Position numbers and translations under genes: made by a program
In this document: in pieces, positions 1-10,037 of the stretch
Numbering within the stretch: position 1 is the stretch's first letter
Layout of the letters: each line of letters opens with the position of its first letter
The notes under the pieces: model-generated
What the model was told of the DNA's origin: nothing
Seen by the model: the letters and a program-made list of their open reading frames with translations, nothing else
The model's database searches: none
Assembly (NCBI RefSeq): GCF_002941025.1
Contig: NZ_PTJS01000001.1
Span: forward strand, 6,019,472 to 6,083,471
Source of the DNA: Streptomyces sp. QL37
GTDB lineage: Bacteria; Actinomycetota; Actinomycetes; Streptomycetales; Streptomycetaceae
Direction of reading: 5' to 3'
DNA length: 64,000 nucleotides

Positions 1-83
1 GCGGACCGGATCGAGGGGAGCGTGTTCTCGCGGGCACGGTAGGGATCGCCGCGGTGTGCCACGGCGGTGACAGTGGTGGTCAT
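1..83 (-). CDS. Glycerophosphodiester phosphodiesterase, N-terminal fragment (runs off left edge)
   Basis: Only the first 27 codons are inside the window, starting from the ATG at 83 on the minus strand. They read MTTTVTAVAHRGDPYRAREN and onward to TLPSIRSA. The AHRG...EN T pattern is the N-terminal active-site strand of GDPD-family enzymes, in which the His-Arg pair and the Glu-Asn act in catalysis and metal binding. The family hydrolyses glycerophosphodiesters to an alcohol and glycerol-3-phosphate. The start lies only 23 bases beyond the stop of the deaminase gene on the same strand, so the two are probably co-transcribed. No signal peptide is seen, which suggests a cytosolic enzyme. Confidence 0.75.
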   Translation of the reverse strand, partial: MTTTVTAVAHRGDPYRARENTLPSIRS

Positions 84-106
84 GGGGCCATTGTGTCCGG
101 CCGGGG

Positions 107-1141
107 TCACCGGCCGGGGGCCTCCAGCCAGTTCGTCGTGTACGTGTCGATCTCGGCGGCCAGAGTCCGCTTGCCGGCCGGGTCCAGGAAGGAGGCCTCC
201 ACGGCGTTCTTGGCCAGATCGGCCACTCCCCGCTCGTCCAGCCCGAGCAGCCTGGCCGCCACCCCGTACTCGTTGTTGAGGTCGGTGCCGAACATGGGCG
301 GGTCGTCGCTGTTGACCGTGACGAGGACACCCGCCTCGACCATCTCCTTTATCGGGTGCCGGTCGATGTCGGCCACCGCCCGGGTGGCGATGTTCGACGT
401 CGGGCAGACCTCCAGGGCGATGCGGTGCTCGGCGAGGTGCGCCAGCAGCTTCGGGTCCTGGGTGGAGCTGGTGCCGTGGCCGATGCGCTCCGCGCGCAGC
501 GCGGTGAGCGCGTCCCAGACGGTCCCCGGGCCCGTGGTCTCCCCGGCGTGCGGGACGGAGTGCAGGCCCTCGGCGATCGCGCGGTCGAAGTACGGCTTGA
601 ACTGCGGGCGCTCCACGCCGACCTCCGGTCCGCCCAGGCCGAAGGAGACCAACCCCTCGGGCCGCAGGTCGACGGCGAGCCGGGTCGTCTCCTCCGCGGC
701 CTCCAGACCGGCCTCGCCCGGAATGTCGAAGCACCAGCGCAGCACGGTGCCGAGCTCGGCCTCGGCCGCCTTGCGGGCGTCCTCGATGGCCTCCATGAAG
801 CCCTGCTCCGGGATGCCCCGGCGGGTCGAGCTGAACGGGGTCACGGTCAGCTCCGCGTACCGGATGTTCTGCCGCGCCATGTCCCTGGCGATCTCGAAGG
901 TCAGGAGCCGGACGTCCTCGGGGGTGCGGATCAGGTCCACGACCGAGAGATAGACGTCGATGAAGTGCCCGAAGTCGGTGAAGGTGAAGAAGTCCGACAG
1001 CGCCTCCGGGTCCGTGGGGACCTTGGAGTCGGGGTGGTGGGCCGCCAGTGCGGCCACGATGCGCGGCGAGGCCGACCCCACGTGGTGGACGTGGAGCTCG
1101 GCCTTGGGCAGCCCCGCGATGAAGGGATGCAGGTCGTTCAT
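107..1141 (-). CDS. Adenosine-deaminase-family protein, probable 6-aminodeoxyfutalosine deaminase
   Basis: 344-residue metal-dependent deaminase with a TIM-barrel fold. Visible motifs are ELHVHHVGS (metal ligands H17 and H19), PHAGET in the middle and NSDDPPMF near the C-terminus, the usual zinc and catalytic motifs of the ADA family. The HVHHVGS variant in place of the HLHLEG of true adenosine deaminases is typical of a Streptomyces subgroup; a S. avermitilis member once annotated as adenosine deaminase was shown biochemically to deaminate 6-aminodeoxyfutalosine in the futalosine route to menaquinone. That function is assigned here by inference from subgroup and locus. The start was set at 1141 (MNDLHPF...), because the open frame upstream to 1432 is low-complexity and lacks family similarity. 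It is divergent from the DUF4190 gene and upstream of the GDPD gene. Confidence 0.85.
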   Translation of the reverse strand: MNDLHPFIAGLPKAELHVHHVGSASPRIVAALAAHHPDSKVPTDPEALSDFFTFTDFGHFIDVYLSVVDLIRTPEDVRLLTFEIARDMARQNIRYAELTVTPFSSTRRGIPEQGFMEAIEDARKAAEAELGTVLRWCFDIPGEAGLEAAEETTRLAVDLRPEGLVSFGLGGPEVGVERPQFKPYFDRAIAEGLHSVPHAGETTGPGTVWDALTALRAERIGHGTSSTQDPKLLAHLAEHRIALEVCPTSNIATRAVADIDRHPIKEMVEAGVLVTVNSDDPPMFGTDLNNEYGVAARLLGLDERGVADLAKNAVEASFLDPAGKRTLAAEIDTYTTNWLEAPGR

Positions 1142-1259
1142 CGGATACTCCCGGATCTCGGATTTGGGCCGGGTGCACCGGCTGCACCGATCATCGTAGG
1201 CGGGGCCCTGCGGGTGGATGCCGGGCCGTAGCATGGCTGGACCACGATGGGGGAGGCCC

Positions 1260-1964
1260 ATGTCAGACAACACACAGCAGCCCGGGGGCGAGGGCGCGCC
1301 GCGCGATCCGTGGGCTCCGCCGGACAGCAGGGTCGAGCTCGGGAAGCAGCCCGCGGACGCGGTCCCGCCCGCTGTGCACAACCAGCCCACGGTGACGTCC
1401 ATGCCGGGCGCCGACCCGGGCACCGGGCCCATACCCGGACCGGCCGGAACCTTCGGCCCCCAGCAGCCACCCGTCCCGGCCCCGCCGGTCGGGCCGAACG
1501 GGCCGGGGGAGCCCGGGCAGTACGGCTACCCGGCCGCTCCCGCCGCACCGTCGGCGGCGTACGGCTATCCGGCCGCTCCCGCCGCGCCGTCGTACGGCTA
1601 CCCGGGGTACCCCGGCTACGGCGGCCAGCAGCCCTGGGGCCCGGCGCCCGCCAACGGGCTGGGGACCGCGGCGATGATCCTCGGCATCATCGCGGTGGTC
1701 GGCTTCTGCATGTGGGGGCTGGGCATCATCCTGGGCATCCTCGCCCTGATCTTCGGAATCATCGGCCGGGGCCGCGCCAAGCGCGGTGAGGCGACCAACG
1801 GGGGCATGGCCCTCGCCGGGATCATCCTGGGATCCGTGTCGATCGTCATCAGCGCGGTCTTCCTCGGATTCCTGATCTGGGCCATCGCCAACGACGAGTC
1901 GGGCAGCAGCTACGACTACGACGACCCCTACGCCACGTCACTGGTCGTCGGCACCTCCCGCTGA
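1260..1964 (+). CDS. DUF4190 domain membrane protein with proline-rich N-terminus
   Basis: 234 residues. The first 130 are Pro/Gly/Ala-rich and disordered, with a near-exact tandem repeat of YGYPAAPAAPS around residues 88-112. Two hydrophobic segments follow (about 134-168 and 183-210), separated by a short basic loop containing GRGRAKRGEATNGG; this is the DUF4190 arrangement common in actinomycetes. The tail NDESGSSYDYDDPY is acidic. The ATG at 1260 follows a GGGGGAGG ribosome binding site, which decides the start over an upstream in-frame ATG at 1218. The molecular function is unknown; it is presumably a membrane protein with a cytoplasmic low-complexity arm. Confidence 0.85.
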   Translation: MSDNTQQPGGEGAPRDPWAPPDSRVELGKQPADAVPPAVHNQPTVTSMPGADPGTGPIPGPAGTFGPQQPPVPAPPVGPNGPGEPGQYGYPAAPAAPSAAYGYPAAPAAPSYGYPGYPGYGGQQPWGPAPANGLGTAAMILGIIAVVGFCMWGLGIILGILALIFGIIGRGRAKRGEATNGGMALAGIILGSVSIVISAVFLGFLIWAIANDESGSSYDYDDPYATSLVVGTSR

Positions 1965-2033
1965 CCGACGGCGTACGGCTGCCCGTGGCCGGGCCCGGAG
2001 GACCAGGAGTCCCGGGCCCGGCCACGCGCCGTC

Positions 2034-2573
2034 TCACCCCGCGCGCAGCCGGGTCCGCGCCTCCATCAGCGCGAAGCCCAGCAGATTCAGACCACGCCAG
2101 GACGCCGGGTCCGCGGTGCGCGGATCGTCCTTGGTGAGCCCGATGCCCCATATCCGGTCCATCGGACTGGCCTCGACGAGCACGCGCTCACCGGTCCCCA
2201 GCAAGTACGCCCGCAGCGCCGGGTCCTGACCGAACTTGTGGACGCTGCCCTCGACGACCAGGGCGAACCTCTCCCGTGCCCACACGCCGTCGTCGAAGCC
2301 CTTGACCAGCCGGCCCACCTTCTTCGCCGCCGCCGGGCTGCTCGCCGCCACGGCCAGGGCCTCGGCCTCCGCGTCCCCGAAGAGCCTGGCCTTGCCGGCC
2401 ATCATCCAGTGCTCGGCCGAGGCGTAGGTGACCGAATCGACCGTGAACGGCGCAGGCCACCACTGACTGAGGCAGCTCTCCCCGAGCCTGCCGTCCGAGC
2501 GGGGCCGATGCCCCCAGAACGGCAGGTACTTCACGCTCTCCCCGCGGGCCGTGCGCGCCAGGAGGCCGTCCAT
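2034..2573 (-). CDS. NADAR (YbiA-like) domain protein
   Basis: About 179 residues from the ATG at 2573, which has AGGA four bases upstream; in-frame ATGs at 2588, 2606 and 2738 give longer versions and cannot be excluded. The NADAR signature is clear: KYLPFWGHRP, CLSQWWPAPFTVDSVTYASA, EHWMMAGKARLFGD, KFGQDPALRAYLLGTG and EASPMDRIWGIGL. The family acts on ADP-ribose or riboflavin-intermediate glycosidic bonds, as in the YbiA and RibX studies, so a housecleaning N-glycosidase or ADP-ribose-related role is inferred. It is a stand-alone gene, transcribed divergently from the aldehyde dehydrogenase gene. Confidence 0.85.
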   Translation of the reverse strand: MDGLLARTARGESVKYLPFWGHRPRSDGRLGESCLSQWWPAPFTVDSVTYASAEHWMMAGKARLFGDAEAEALAVAASSPAAAKKVGRLVKGFDDGVWARERFALVVEGSVHKFGQDPALRAYLLGTGERVLVEASPMDRIWGIGLTKDDPRTADPASWRGLNLLGFALMEARTRLRAG

Positions 2574-2661
2574 GTGTTCCTGTCCCATGGCAGCCGAGTC
2601 TGGCATCCGCCACTGACAGCCCGTACAGGGATTTCCGTACGCACGAGACACATCGTCGACA

Positions 2662-2697
2662 GATTCCGTCGCGTAACCAAAAGGAAACAACGGAATC
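2662..2697. promoter_or_regulatory. Inverted repeat in the divergent NADAR / aldehyde dehydrogenase promoter region
   Basis: GATTCCGT (2662-2669) and ACGGAATC (2690-2697) form a perfect 8-bp inverted repeat with a 20-base AT-richer spacer. A related half site, GATTTCCGT, lies at 2630-2638. The element sits in the intergenic region shared by the NADAR gene and the polyamine block. It could be an operator, but no regulator is assigned. Confidence 0.3.
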
Positions 2698-2790
2698 ACT
2701 TGTTGGTGGAGATGCCCTCTGTCAGGATCGGCACTCAATTCGACAAGAAGCTACGCCGCCCCTGGTCACGGGGCAGCGGAGGAGAACGTC

Positions 2791-4305
2791 ATGGGCAACG
2801 CTTTCCAGGTGCGGGACCGCTTCGCCGAGGGTGCGCAGTACATCGGCGGACGGCTGCGTCCCGGAACATCGGGACGCCATCAGGACGTGGTGGACCCCGC
2901 GACGGGCTCCACGGTCCTCCGCTACGAGCTCGCGGGCACCGACGACGTCGACGCGGCCGTGGCCGCCGCCCGGGAGGCGTTCCCCGGCTGGTCCGGGCTG
3001 ACCCCGGGCGAACGGTCGGAGGCGCTGCACCGCTTCGCCGCCGTGCTGGACGGGCAGGCCGACGACCTCGCGTACGCCGAATCCCTGCAGTGCGGGAAGC
3101 CGGTCAAGCTCTCCACCGAGTTCGATGTCCCGGGCACGGTCGACAACGCCTCGTTCTTCGCCGGGGCCGCCCGCCACCTCGAAGGGAAGTCGGCCGGGGA
3201 GTACAGCGGCGACCACACCTCGTACGTACGCCGCGAGGCCCTCGGCGTCATCGGCTCGATCGCACCCTGGAACTACCCGCTCCAGATGGCCGCCTGGAAG
3301 ATCCTCCCGGCCGTCGCCGCGGGCAACACCATCGTGCTGAAGCCCGCCGAGATCACGCCGCTGACCTCGCTCATGTTCGCGCAGGCGGCCACGGAGGCAG
3401 GCATCCCCGACGGTGTGGTCAACATCGTCTCCGGCGCCGGCCGGGACGCGGGCGAACACCTCGTGAGCCACCCCGACGTCGTGATGACCTCCTTCACCGG
3501 CTCCACCGCCGTCGGCAAGCGGGTCGCCGCGCTCGCCACCTCCACCGTCAAGCGCCTGCACCTGGAACTCGGCGGCAAGGCGCCCTTCCTCGTCTTCGAC
3601 GACGCCGATCTCGAAGCCGCGGTGCACGGAGCGGTCGCCGGAGCCCTCATCAACACGGGCCAGGACTGCACGGCCGCCACCCGCGCCTACGTCCAGCGCC
3701 CCCTGTACGACGCGTTCGTGAGCGGGGTCGCCACCCTGATGGAGAGCGTGCGGCTCGGCGACCCCTTCGACCCGGCGACCGACCTCGGTCCGCTGATCAG
3801 CCATCAGCAGCGCGACCGTGTGGCCGGATTCGTCGACCGGGCCCGGGCCTACGCCACCGTCGTCACCGGCGGCGAGGCTCCCGGGGGCGAACTGGCCGAC
3901 GGCGCCTACTACCGGCCGACCCTGATCACGGGCGCCGCCCAGGACAGCGAGATCGTCAGCTCGGAGATCTTCGGCCCCGTCCTGGTCGTGCTGCCCTTCG
4001 ACACCGACGACGAGGGAATCCGCCTCGCCAACGACACTCCGTACGGACTGGCAGCCTCCGCCTGGAGCACCGGCCTGTACCGGGCCAACCGCGCCACCCG
4101 TGAGCTCAGGGCGGGCTGCGTGTGGATCAACGACCACATCCCGATCATCAGCGAGATGCCGCACGGCGGATACCGCGCCAGCGGCTTCGGCAAGGACATG
4201 TCGTCGTACTCCTTCGAGGAGTACACACAGGTCAAGCACGTCATGTACGACAACACCGCGGTGGCCAGGAAGGACTGGCACCGCACCGTCTTCGGGGACC
4301 GATAG
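2791..4305 (+). CDS. Aldehyde dehydrogenase, probable gamma-aminobutyraldehyde dehydrogenase
   Basis: 504-residue NAD(P)-dependent aldehyde dehydrogenase. The family landmarks are present: PWNYPLQM and KPAE in the cofactor pocket, SFTGSTAVGK, general base Glu259 in LELGGKAP and catalytic Cys293 in NTGQDCTAATR, then EIFGPV and the C-terminal dimerisation segment. The close link to PotD-A-B-C and an FAD amine oxidase points to 4-aminobutanal, from putrescine, as substrate, oxidised to GABA; GabT encoded at 14754-16094 would take the next step. The substrate is inferred from context and overall similarity to PatD/ABALDH enzymes. The ATG at 2791 has GGAGGAGAAC just upstream. It is the first gene of the apparent operon, with a 48-bp gap to the next. 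Confidence 0.85.
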   Translation: MGNAFQVRDRFAEGAQYIGGRLRPGTSGRHQDVVDPATGSTVLRYELAGTDDVDAAVAAAREAFPGWSGLTPGERSEALHRFAAVLDGQADDLAYAESLQCGKPVKLSTEFDVPGTVDNASFFAGAARHLEGKSAGEYSGDHTSYVRREALGVIGSIAPWNYPLQMAAWKILPAVAAGNTIVLKPAEITPLTSLMFAQAATEAGIPDGVVNIVSGAGRDAGEHLVSHPDVVMTSFTGSTAVGKRVAALATSTVKRLHLELGGKAPFLVFDDADLEAAVHGAVAGALINTGQDCTAATRAYVQRPLYDAFVSGVATLMESVRLGDPFDPATDLGPLISHQQRDRVAGFVDRARAYATVVTGGEAPGGELADGAYYRPTLITGAAQDSEIVSSEIFGPVLVVLPFDTDDEGIRLANDTPYGLAASAWSTGLYRANRATRELRAGCVWINDHIPIISEMPHGGYRASGFGKDMSSYSFEEYTQVKHVMYDNTAVARKDWHRTVFGDR

Positions 4306-4353
4306 CAGCGGCCGCCGCCCGGCGGCCCCACCCACCCGGAAGGGCACACGCGT

Positions 4354-5601
4354 ATGGAGCAGTACGAGCCCGAGCGCCTCTCCGCGCCGCAGCTGGCCGC
4401 CATGAGGCGGAGCCTCAGAGACGGCAGGGGCGCCCTCACCCGCCGTTCCCTCCTCCGGGCGTCGGGCACGGCAGCCCTCGCGCTCGGCGGCCTCGGGGCG
4501 CTGAGCGCGTGCGGCATCCCGCCCGCGGGGCGGGCAGGGGAAGCCGCGGCCTCCGACGACCACTCGGCAGCGGAGAAGCAGATCAACTTCTCCAACTGGA
4601 CCGAGTACATGGACGTCAGCGAGGACGAGAAGAGCCGTCCGACCCTGGACGCGTTCACGGAACGCACCGGGATCAAGGTCAAGTACACCGAGGACATCAA
4701 CGACAACGTCGAGTTCTTCGGGAAGATCAAGCCGCAGCTCGCGGCGGGCCAGGACACCGGCCGCGACATCATCATCGTGACGGACTGGCTGGCCGCACGC
4801 ATCATCCGGCTCGGCTGGGCGCAGAAGCTCGACCACGCGAACCTCCCGCACGCCTTCGCCAACCTGTCGGCCCAGTTCCGCAGTCCCGACTGGGACCCGG
4901 GGCGCGCCTACTCCTATCCATGGACCGGCATCCCGGCCGTCATCGCCTACAACGAGAAGGCGACCGGCGGCCGGAAGGTCGACTCCGTCACCCAGCTGCT
5001 GGACGACCCCAGGCTCAAGGGCAAGGTCTCCTTCCTCTCCGAGATGCGCGACTCGGTCGGCATGACCCTCCTCGACATGGGCAAGGACCCGGGCGCCTTC
5101 ACCGACGCCGACTTCGACGCGGCGATCGGCCGGATGCAGAAGGGCGTCGACACGAAGCAGATACGCCGCTTCACCGGCAACGACTACACCGCGGACCTGA
5201 GCAAGGGGGACATCGCGGCCTGTGTCGCCTGGGCGGGTGACATCATCCAGCTCCAGGCGGACAACCCGGCCATCAAGTTCTCCATCCCGTCAGCCGGTTA
5301 CATCACGTCGAGCGACAACATGCTGGTCCCGGCCCAGGCCCGGCACAAGACGAACGCCGAGAAGCTCATGGACTACTACTACGAGCTCCCCGTCGCGGCC
5401 CAGCTCGCCGCCTACATCAACTACGTCTGCCCGGTGGACGGGGTCGCCGGCGAACTCGCGAAGATCGACGAGTCGATGGCGTCCAACACGCTGATCCTCC
5501 CCGACAAGGCGATGGCCGCGAAGTCGCGTGCCTTCCGCTCCCTCAGCACCGAGGAAGAGACGGCGTACGAGGAGAAGTTCGCCAAGCTCATCGGCGCCTG
5601 A
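4354..5601 (+). CDS. potD: Polyamine ABC transporter substrate-binding lipoprotein (PotD-like)
   Basis: 415 residues. The N-terminus carries a twin-arginine signal (R30-R31 in TRRSLLRAS) followed by a hydrophobic stretch and a lipobox ending LSAC53, so it is probably a Tat-exported lipoprotein anchored outside the membrane. The mature part has the PotD pattern, including NFSNWTEYMD, DIIIVTDWLAARI, SYPWTGIPAVIAYN and YITSSDNMLVPAQA. It should bind spermidine or putrescine and deliver it to the PotBC permease. It is followed by potA with a 49-bp gap. Confidence 0.9.
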   Translation: MEQYEPERLSAPQLAAMRRSLRDGRGALTRRSLLRASGTAALALGGLGALSACGIPPAGRAGEAAASDDHSAAEKQINFSNWTEYMDVSEDEKSRPTLDAFTERTGIKVKYTEDINDNVEFFGKIKPQLAAGQDTGRDIIIVTDWLAARIIRLGWAQKLDHANLPHAFANLSAQFRSPDWDPGRAYSYPWTGIPAVIAYNEKATGGRKVDSVTQLLDDPRLKGKVSFLSEMRDSVGMTLLDMGKDPGAFTDADFDAAIGRMQKGVDTKQIRRFTGNDYTADLSKGDIAACVAWAGDIIQLQADNPAIKFSIPSAGYITSSDNMLVPAQARHKTNAEKLMDYYYELPVAAQLAAYINYVCPVDGVAGELAKIDESMASNTLILPDKAMAAKSRAFRSLSTEEETAYEEKFAKLIGA

Positions 5602-5650
5602 CCGGCCCGCCCCTCCCCGATCTCCTCCGACACCACCGGGACCGCGACCC

Positions 5651-6798
<1,148 letters not shown>

Positions 6799-6802
<4 letters not shown>

Positions 6803-7716
6803 GCGTCACGAAGGCGCCACCCGCGCCGGAGGCGGAAGTCCGCAAGCCGTCCACCCGCAGGCGGCTCGTCCCCTACTGGCTGCTGCTCCCCGGCATCCTG
6901 TGGCTGGTCGTGTTCTTCGCGCTGCCGATGGTCTACCAGGCGTCGACCTCCGTGCAGACGGGATCCCTGGAGCAGGGCTTCGAGGTCACCTGGCACTTCA
7001 GGACGTACTGGGACGCCCTGGCCGACTACTACCCGCAGTTCGTCAGGTCCCTGCTGTACGCCGGCACCGCCACGCTCCTGTGTCTGCTGCTCGGCTACCC
7101 GCTCGCCTATCTGATCGCCTTCAGGGCGGGCCGCTGGCGCAACCTGGTGCTCGTGCTGGTCGTCGCGCCGTTCTTCACCAGCTTCCTGATCCGGACACTG
7201 GCCTGGAAGACGATCCTCGCGGACGGCGGCGCGGTCGTCGACGTGCTCGACGGCCTGCACGTCCTGGACGTCACCGCCTGGCTCGGCTGGACCGAGAACA
7301 ACCGGGTCCTCGCCACCCCCATGGCCGTCGTCTGCGGTCTGACGTACAACTTCCTCCCGTTCATGATCCTTCCGCTCTACACCTCGCTGGAACGGATCGA
7401 CGGCCGGCTGCACGAGGCCGCGGGCGACCTGTACGCCACTCCCGCCACCACCTTCCGCAAGGTGACGCTGCCGCTCTCCATGCCCGGGGTCGTCTCCGGC
7501 ACCCTGCTGACGTTCATCCCGGCCAGCGGCGACTACGTCAACGCGGAGCTCCTCGGCTCCACCGACACCAAGATGGTCGGCAGCGTCATCCAGACCCAGT
7601 TCCTGCGGGTCCTGGACTACCCGACGGCGGCCGCGCTCTCGTTCATCCTCATGGCGGTCGTCCTGATCGTGGTCACCGTCTACATCCGCCGCTCCGGGAC
7701 GGAGGACCTGGTCTGA
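6799..7716 (+). CDS. potB: Polyamine ABC transporter permease (PotB-like)
   Basis: 305-residue inner membrane permease with about six transmembrane helices, the first being WLLLPGILWLVVFFALPMVY. The cytoplasmic coupling motif appears as EAAGDLYATPATTF near the middle of the C-terminal half, the EAA loop that docks on PotA. It starts at a GTG overlapping the potA stop (GTGA) and ends in TGATG shared with potC. With PotC it forms the translocation channel. Confidence 0.92.
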
Positions 7717-8519
7717 TGCCCGTACTCCGTATGCTCCGCCGGAACCTGGTCGTGATCGCGGGTCTGCTGACCCTGGCCTACATGATCCTGCCGAACATCG
7801 TCGTGATGGTCTTCTCCCTCAACCGGCCCGTGGGGCGTTTCAACTACGCCTGGCAGGAGTTCTCCCTGGACGCGTGGAAGGATCCCTGCGGCGTCGCCGA
7901 CCTCTGCGGTTCGCTCTCGCTCTCGCTGCGGATCGCGGTCTGGGCGACCGTCGGGGCCACCGTCCTCGGCACGATGATCGCCTTCGCGCTGGTCCGCTAC
8001 CGCTTCCGGGCGCGCGGCGCGGTCAACTCCCTGATCTTCCTGCCGATGGCGATGCCCGAGGTCGTCATGGCGGCGTCGCTGCTCACGCTCTTCCTCAACA
8101 TGGGCGCCCAACTCGGCTTCTGGACCGTTCTCATCGCCCACATCATGTTCTGTCTCAGCTTCGTGGTGACGGCGGTCAAGGCGCGTGTGATGTCGATGGA
8201 CCCGAGGCTGGAGGAGGCCGCCCGCGATCTGTACGCGGGGCCCGTGCAGACATTCGTCCGGGTGACGCTCCCGATCGCCGCCCCCGGAATCGCCGCGGGA
8301 GCGCTGCTCGCCTTCGCGCTCTCCTTCGACGATTTCATCATCACCAATTTCAACGCGGGCTCCACGGTGACGTTCCCCATGTTCGTCTGGGGTTCGGCGC
8401 AGCGTGGAACACCCGTGCAGATCAATGTCATCGGCACGGCCATGTTCGTCCTCGCCGTGGCGCTGGTTCTCGTCGGACAGCTCATCGCGAACCGGCGCAA
8501 GAGCAACGCGGGACATTAG
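7716..8519 (+). CDS. potC: Polyamine ABC transporter permease (PotC-like)
   Basis: 267-residue second permease subunit of the importer. It has six predicted helices and an EAA loop, EEAARDLYAGPVQTF. The characteristic late segment FALSFDDFIITNFNAG is typical of PotC/PotI permeases. Its ATG overlaps the potB stop by one base. A 21-bp gap separates it from the FAD oxidoreductase gene, so the operon probably continues into that gene. Confidence 0.92.
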   Translation: MPVLRMLRRNLVVIAGLLTLAYMILPNIVVMVFSLNRPVGRFNYAWQEFSLDAWKDPCGVADLCGSLSLSLRIAVWATVGATVLGTMIAFALVRYRFRARGAVNSLIFLPMAMPEVVMAASLLTLFLNMGAQLGFWTVLIAHIMFCLSFVVTAVKARVMSMDPRLEEAARDLYAGPVQTFVRVTLPIAAPGIAAGALLAFALSFDDFIITNFNAGSTVTFPMFVWGSAQRGTPVQINVIGTAMFVLAVALVLVGQLIANRRKSNAGH

Positions 8520-8540
8520 AAGTCGAAGGAGTTGGAAGCC

Positions 8541-9956
8541 ATGGCGCCGGATGCCATGCGTACTGCCGCACACTCGCTCGCCGAAGCGCGCCCTCTGTCC
8601 TACTGGCTCGACGACCCGGGAAAGCCGGAAGCCCGCCCCGCCCTGACCGGCGACGAGCGGTGCGATCTCCTGGTCGTCGGCGGCGGTTACAGCGGACTGT
8701 GGACCGCGCTCATCGCCAAGGAACGCGACCCCGGGCGCGATGTCGTCCTCATCGAGGGCCACGAGGTGGGCTGGGCCGCTTCGGGCCGCAACGGCGGCTT
8801 CTGCGCCGCCTCGCTCACCCATGGCCTGGCCAACGGTCTGGAACGCTGGCCGGACGAGATCGCGAAGCTGGAGGAGCTGGGCGCGCGGAATCTCGACGCC
8901 ATCGAGGCGGCCGTCGCCCGCTACTCCCTCGACTGCGAGTTCGAGCGCACCGGTGAGATCGACGTGGCGACCCAGCCCCATCAGCTGGCCGAGCTGCGGG
9001 AATGGCACCGCCGGGCCGGGGACCTGGGCCTCGGGGACCTCGAGTTCCTGGACCGCGACCAGGTGCGCGCGGAAGTCGACTCACCGACATTCCTGGGCGG
9101 ACTGCTGGACCGGCGCGGCGTCGCCATGCTGCACCCGGCGAAGCTCGCCTGGGGCCTGAAGGAAGCGTGCGCCGGTCTCGGTGTACGGATCTACGAGCGC
9201 ACCCCGGGCCTCGACATCGCCCGGTCGGGCGCGAGCACGGCGGTGCGCACGCCGTACGGCAGGGTGTTCGCCCGCGACGTCGCGCTCGGTACGAACATCT
9301 TCCCGTCGCTGGTGAGGCGGGTGCGGCCGTACACGGTCCCGGTGTACGACTACGCGCTGATGACGGAGCCGCTGAGCGCGGATCAGCTCGCCTCGGTCGG
9401 CTGGCACAACCGCCGGGGGCTGGGGGACAGCGCCAACCAGTTCCACTATTTCCGGCTCTCCGCGGACAACCGGATCCTGTGGGGCGGATACGACGCCGTG
9501 TATCCGTACGGCGGCCGGCTGGATTCGTCGCTGGACCAACGGCCGGAGACCTTCCTGAAACTCGCCGGGCAGTTCTTCGAGTGCTTTCCCCAATTGTCCG
9601 GCGTGCGTTTCAGCCATGCCTGGGGCGGTGCGATCGACACGTGTTCCCGGTTCTCCGCCTTCTTCGGTACGGCCCGTCGCGGCCGGGTGGCGTACGCCGC
9701 CGGGTACACAGGACTGGGCGTCGGAGCCACGCGCTTCGGAGCCGAGGTCATGCTCGACCTCCTCTCGGGGCGGGACACCGGGCGGACCGCGCTCGGCATG
9801 GTCCGCAGCAAGCCGATGCCCTTCCCGCCGGAGCCGTTCGCCTGGACCGGGATCGAGCTCACCAAGAGGTCCCTCGCCCGGGCGGACAGCCACGGCGGGC
9901 ACCGCAACCTGTGGCTGCGGACCATGGACCGGCTGGGGCTCGGCTTCGACAGCTGA
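8541..9956 (+). CDS. FAD-dependent amine oxidoreductase (DAO/PuuB-like)
   Basis: 471 residues of the D-amino-acid-oxidase fold. The dinucleotide-binding glycines are G47-G49-G52 in VVGGGYSGLW, followed by a second acidic strand end (VLIEG). Later family motifs include SGRNGGFC, AMLHPAKLAWGL and AAGYTGLGVGATRFGAE. Gamma-glutamylputrescine oxidase PuuB is the best-known relative associated with Pot genes, so oxidation of putrescine or a derivative to the aldehyde used by the dehydrogenase at 2791-4305 is inferred. The ATG at 8541 follows GAAGGAG at 8525-8531; a TTG at 8532 is less likely. It is the last gene of the pot operon. Confidence 0.85.
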   Translation: MAPDAMRTAAHSLAEARPLSYWLDDPGKPEARPALTGDERCDLLVVGGGYSGLWTALIAKERDPGRDVVLIEGHEVGWAASGRNGGFCAASLTHGLANGLERWPDEIAKLEELGARNLDAIEAAVARYSLDCEFERTGEIDVATQPHQLAELREWHRRAGDLGLGDLEFLDRDQVRAEVDSPTFLGGLLDRRGVAMLHPAKLAWGLKEACAGLGVRIYERTPGLDIARSGASTAVRTPYGRVFARDVALGTNIFPSLVRRVRPYTVPVYDYALMTEPLSADQLASVGWHNRRGLGDSANQFHYFRLSADNRILWGGYDAVYPYGGRLDSSLDQRPETFLKLAGQFFECFPQLSGVRFSHAWGGAIDTCSRFSAFFGTARRGRVAYAAGYTGLGVGATRFGAEVMLDLLSGRDTGRTALGMVRSKPMPFPPEPFAWTGIELTKRSLARADSHGGHRNLWLRTMDRLGLGFDS

Positions 9957-9987
9957 GCCCGGCCCGGGGCTGGTGGTGGGGGCGGCG

Positions 9988-10003
9988 ATTCCCCGAAGGG
10001 AAT
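9988..10003. promoter_or_regulatory. Candidate operator site 1 of the XRE/MmyB-type regulator
   Basis: The sequence ATTCCC-N4-GGGAAT, followed by GG, sits just upstream of the regulator gene and lies within a larger inverted repeat (GTGGGGGCGGC / GCCGCCCCCAC arms flanking it). A second site of identical geometry lies at 11282-11297 in front of the SnoaL-like gene on the opposite strand. The pair suggests that the regulator controls itself and that gene. The outer repeat could alternatively act as a terminator for the upstream oxidoreductase gene. Confidence 0.5.
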
Positions 10004-10037
10004 GGTCCGTGGCCGCCCCCACAGCTACAACGGGTAC

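Noticed and set aside
107..1432. Longer deaminase starting at 1432
   Set aside because: The added 97 residues are low-complexity, overlap the promoter and 5' end of the DUF4190 gene and are not family-like; MNDLHPF at 1141 fits the family start.
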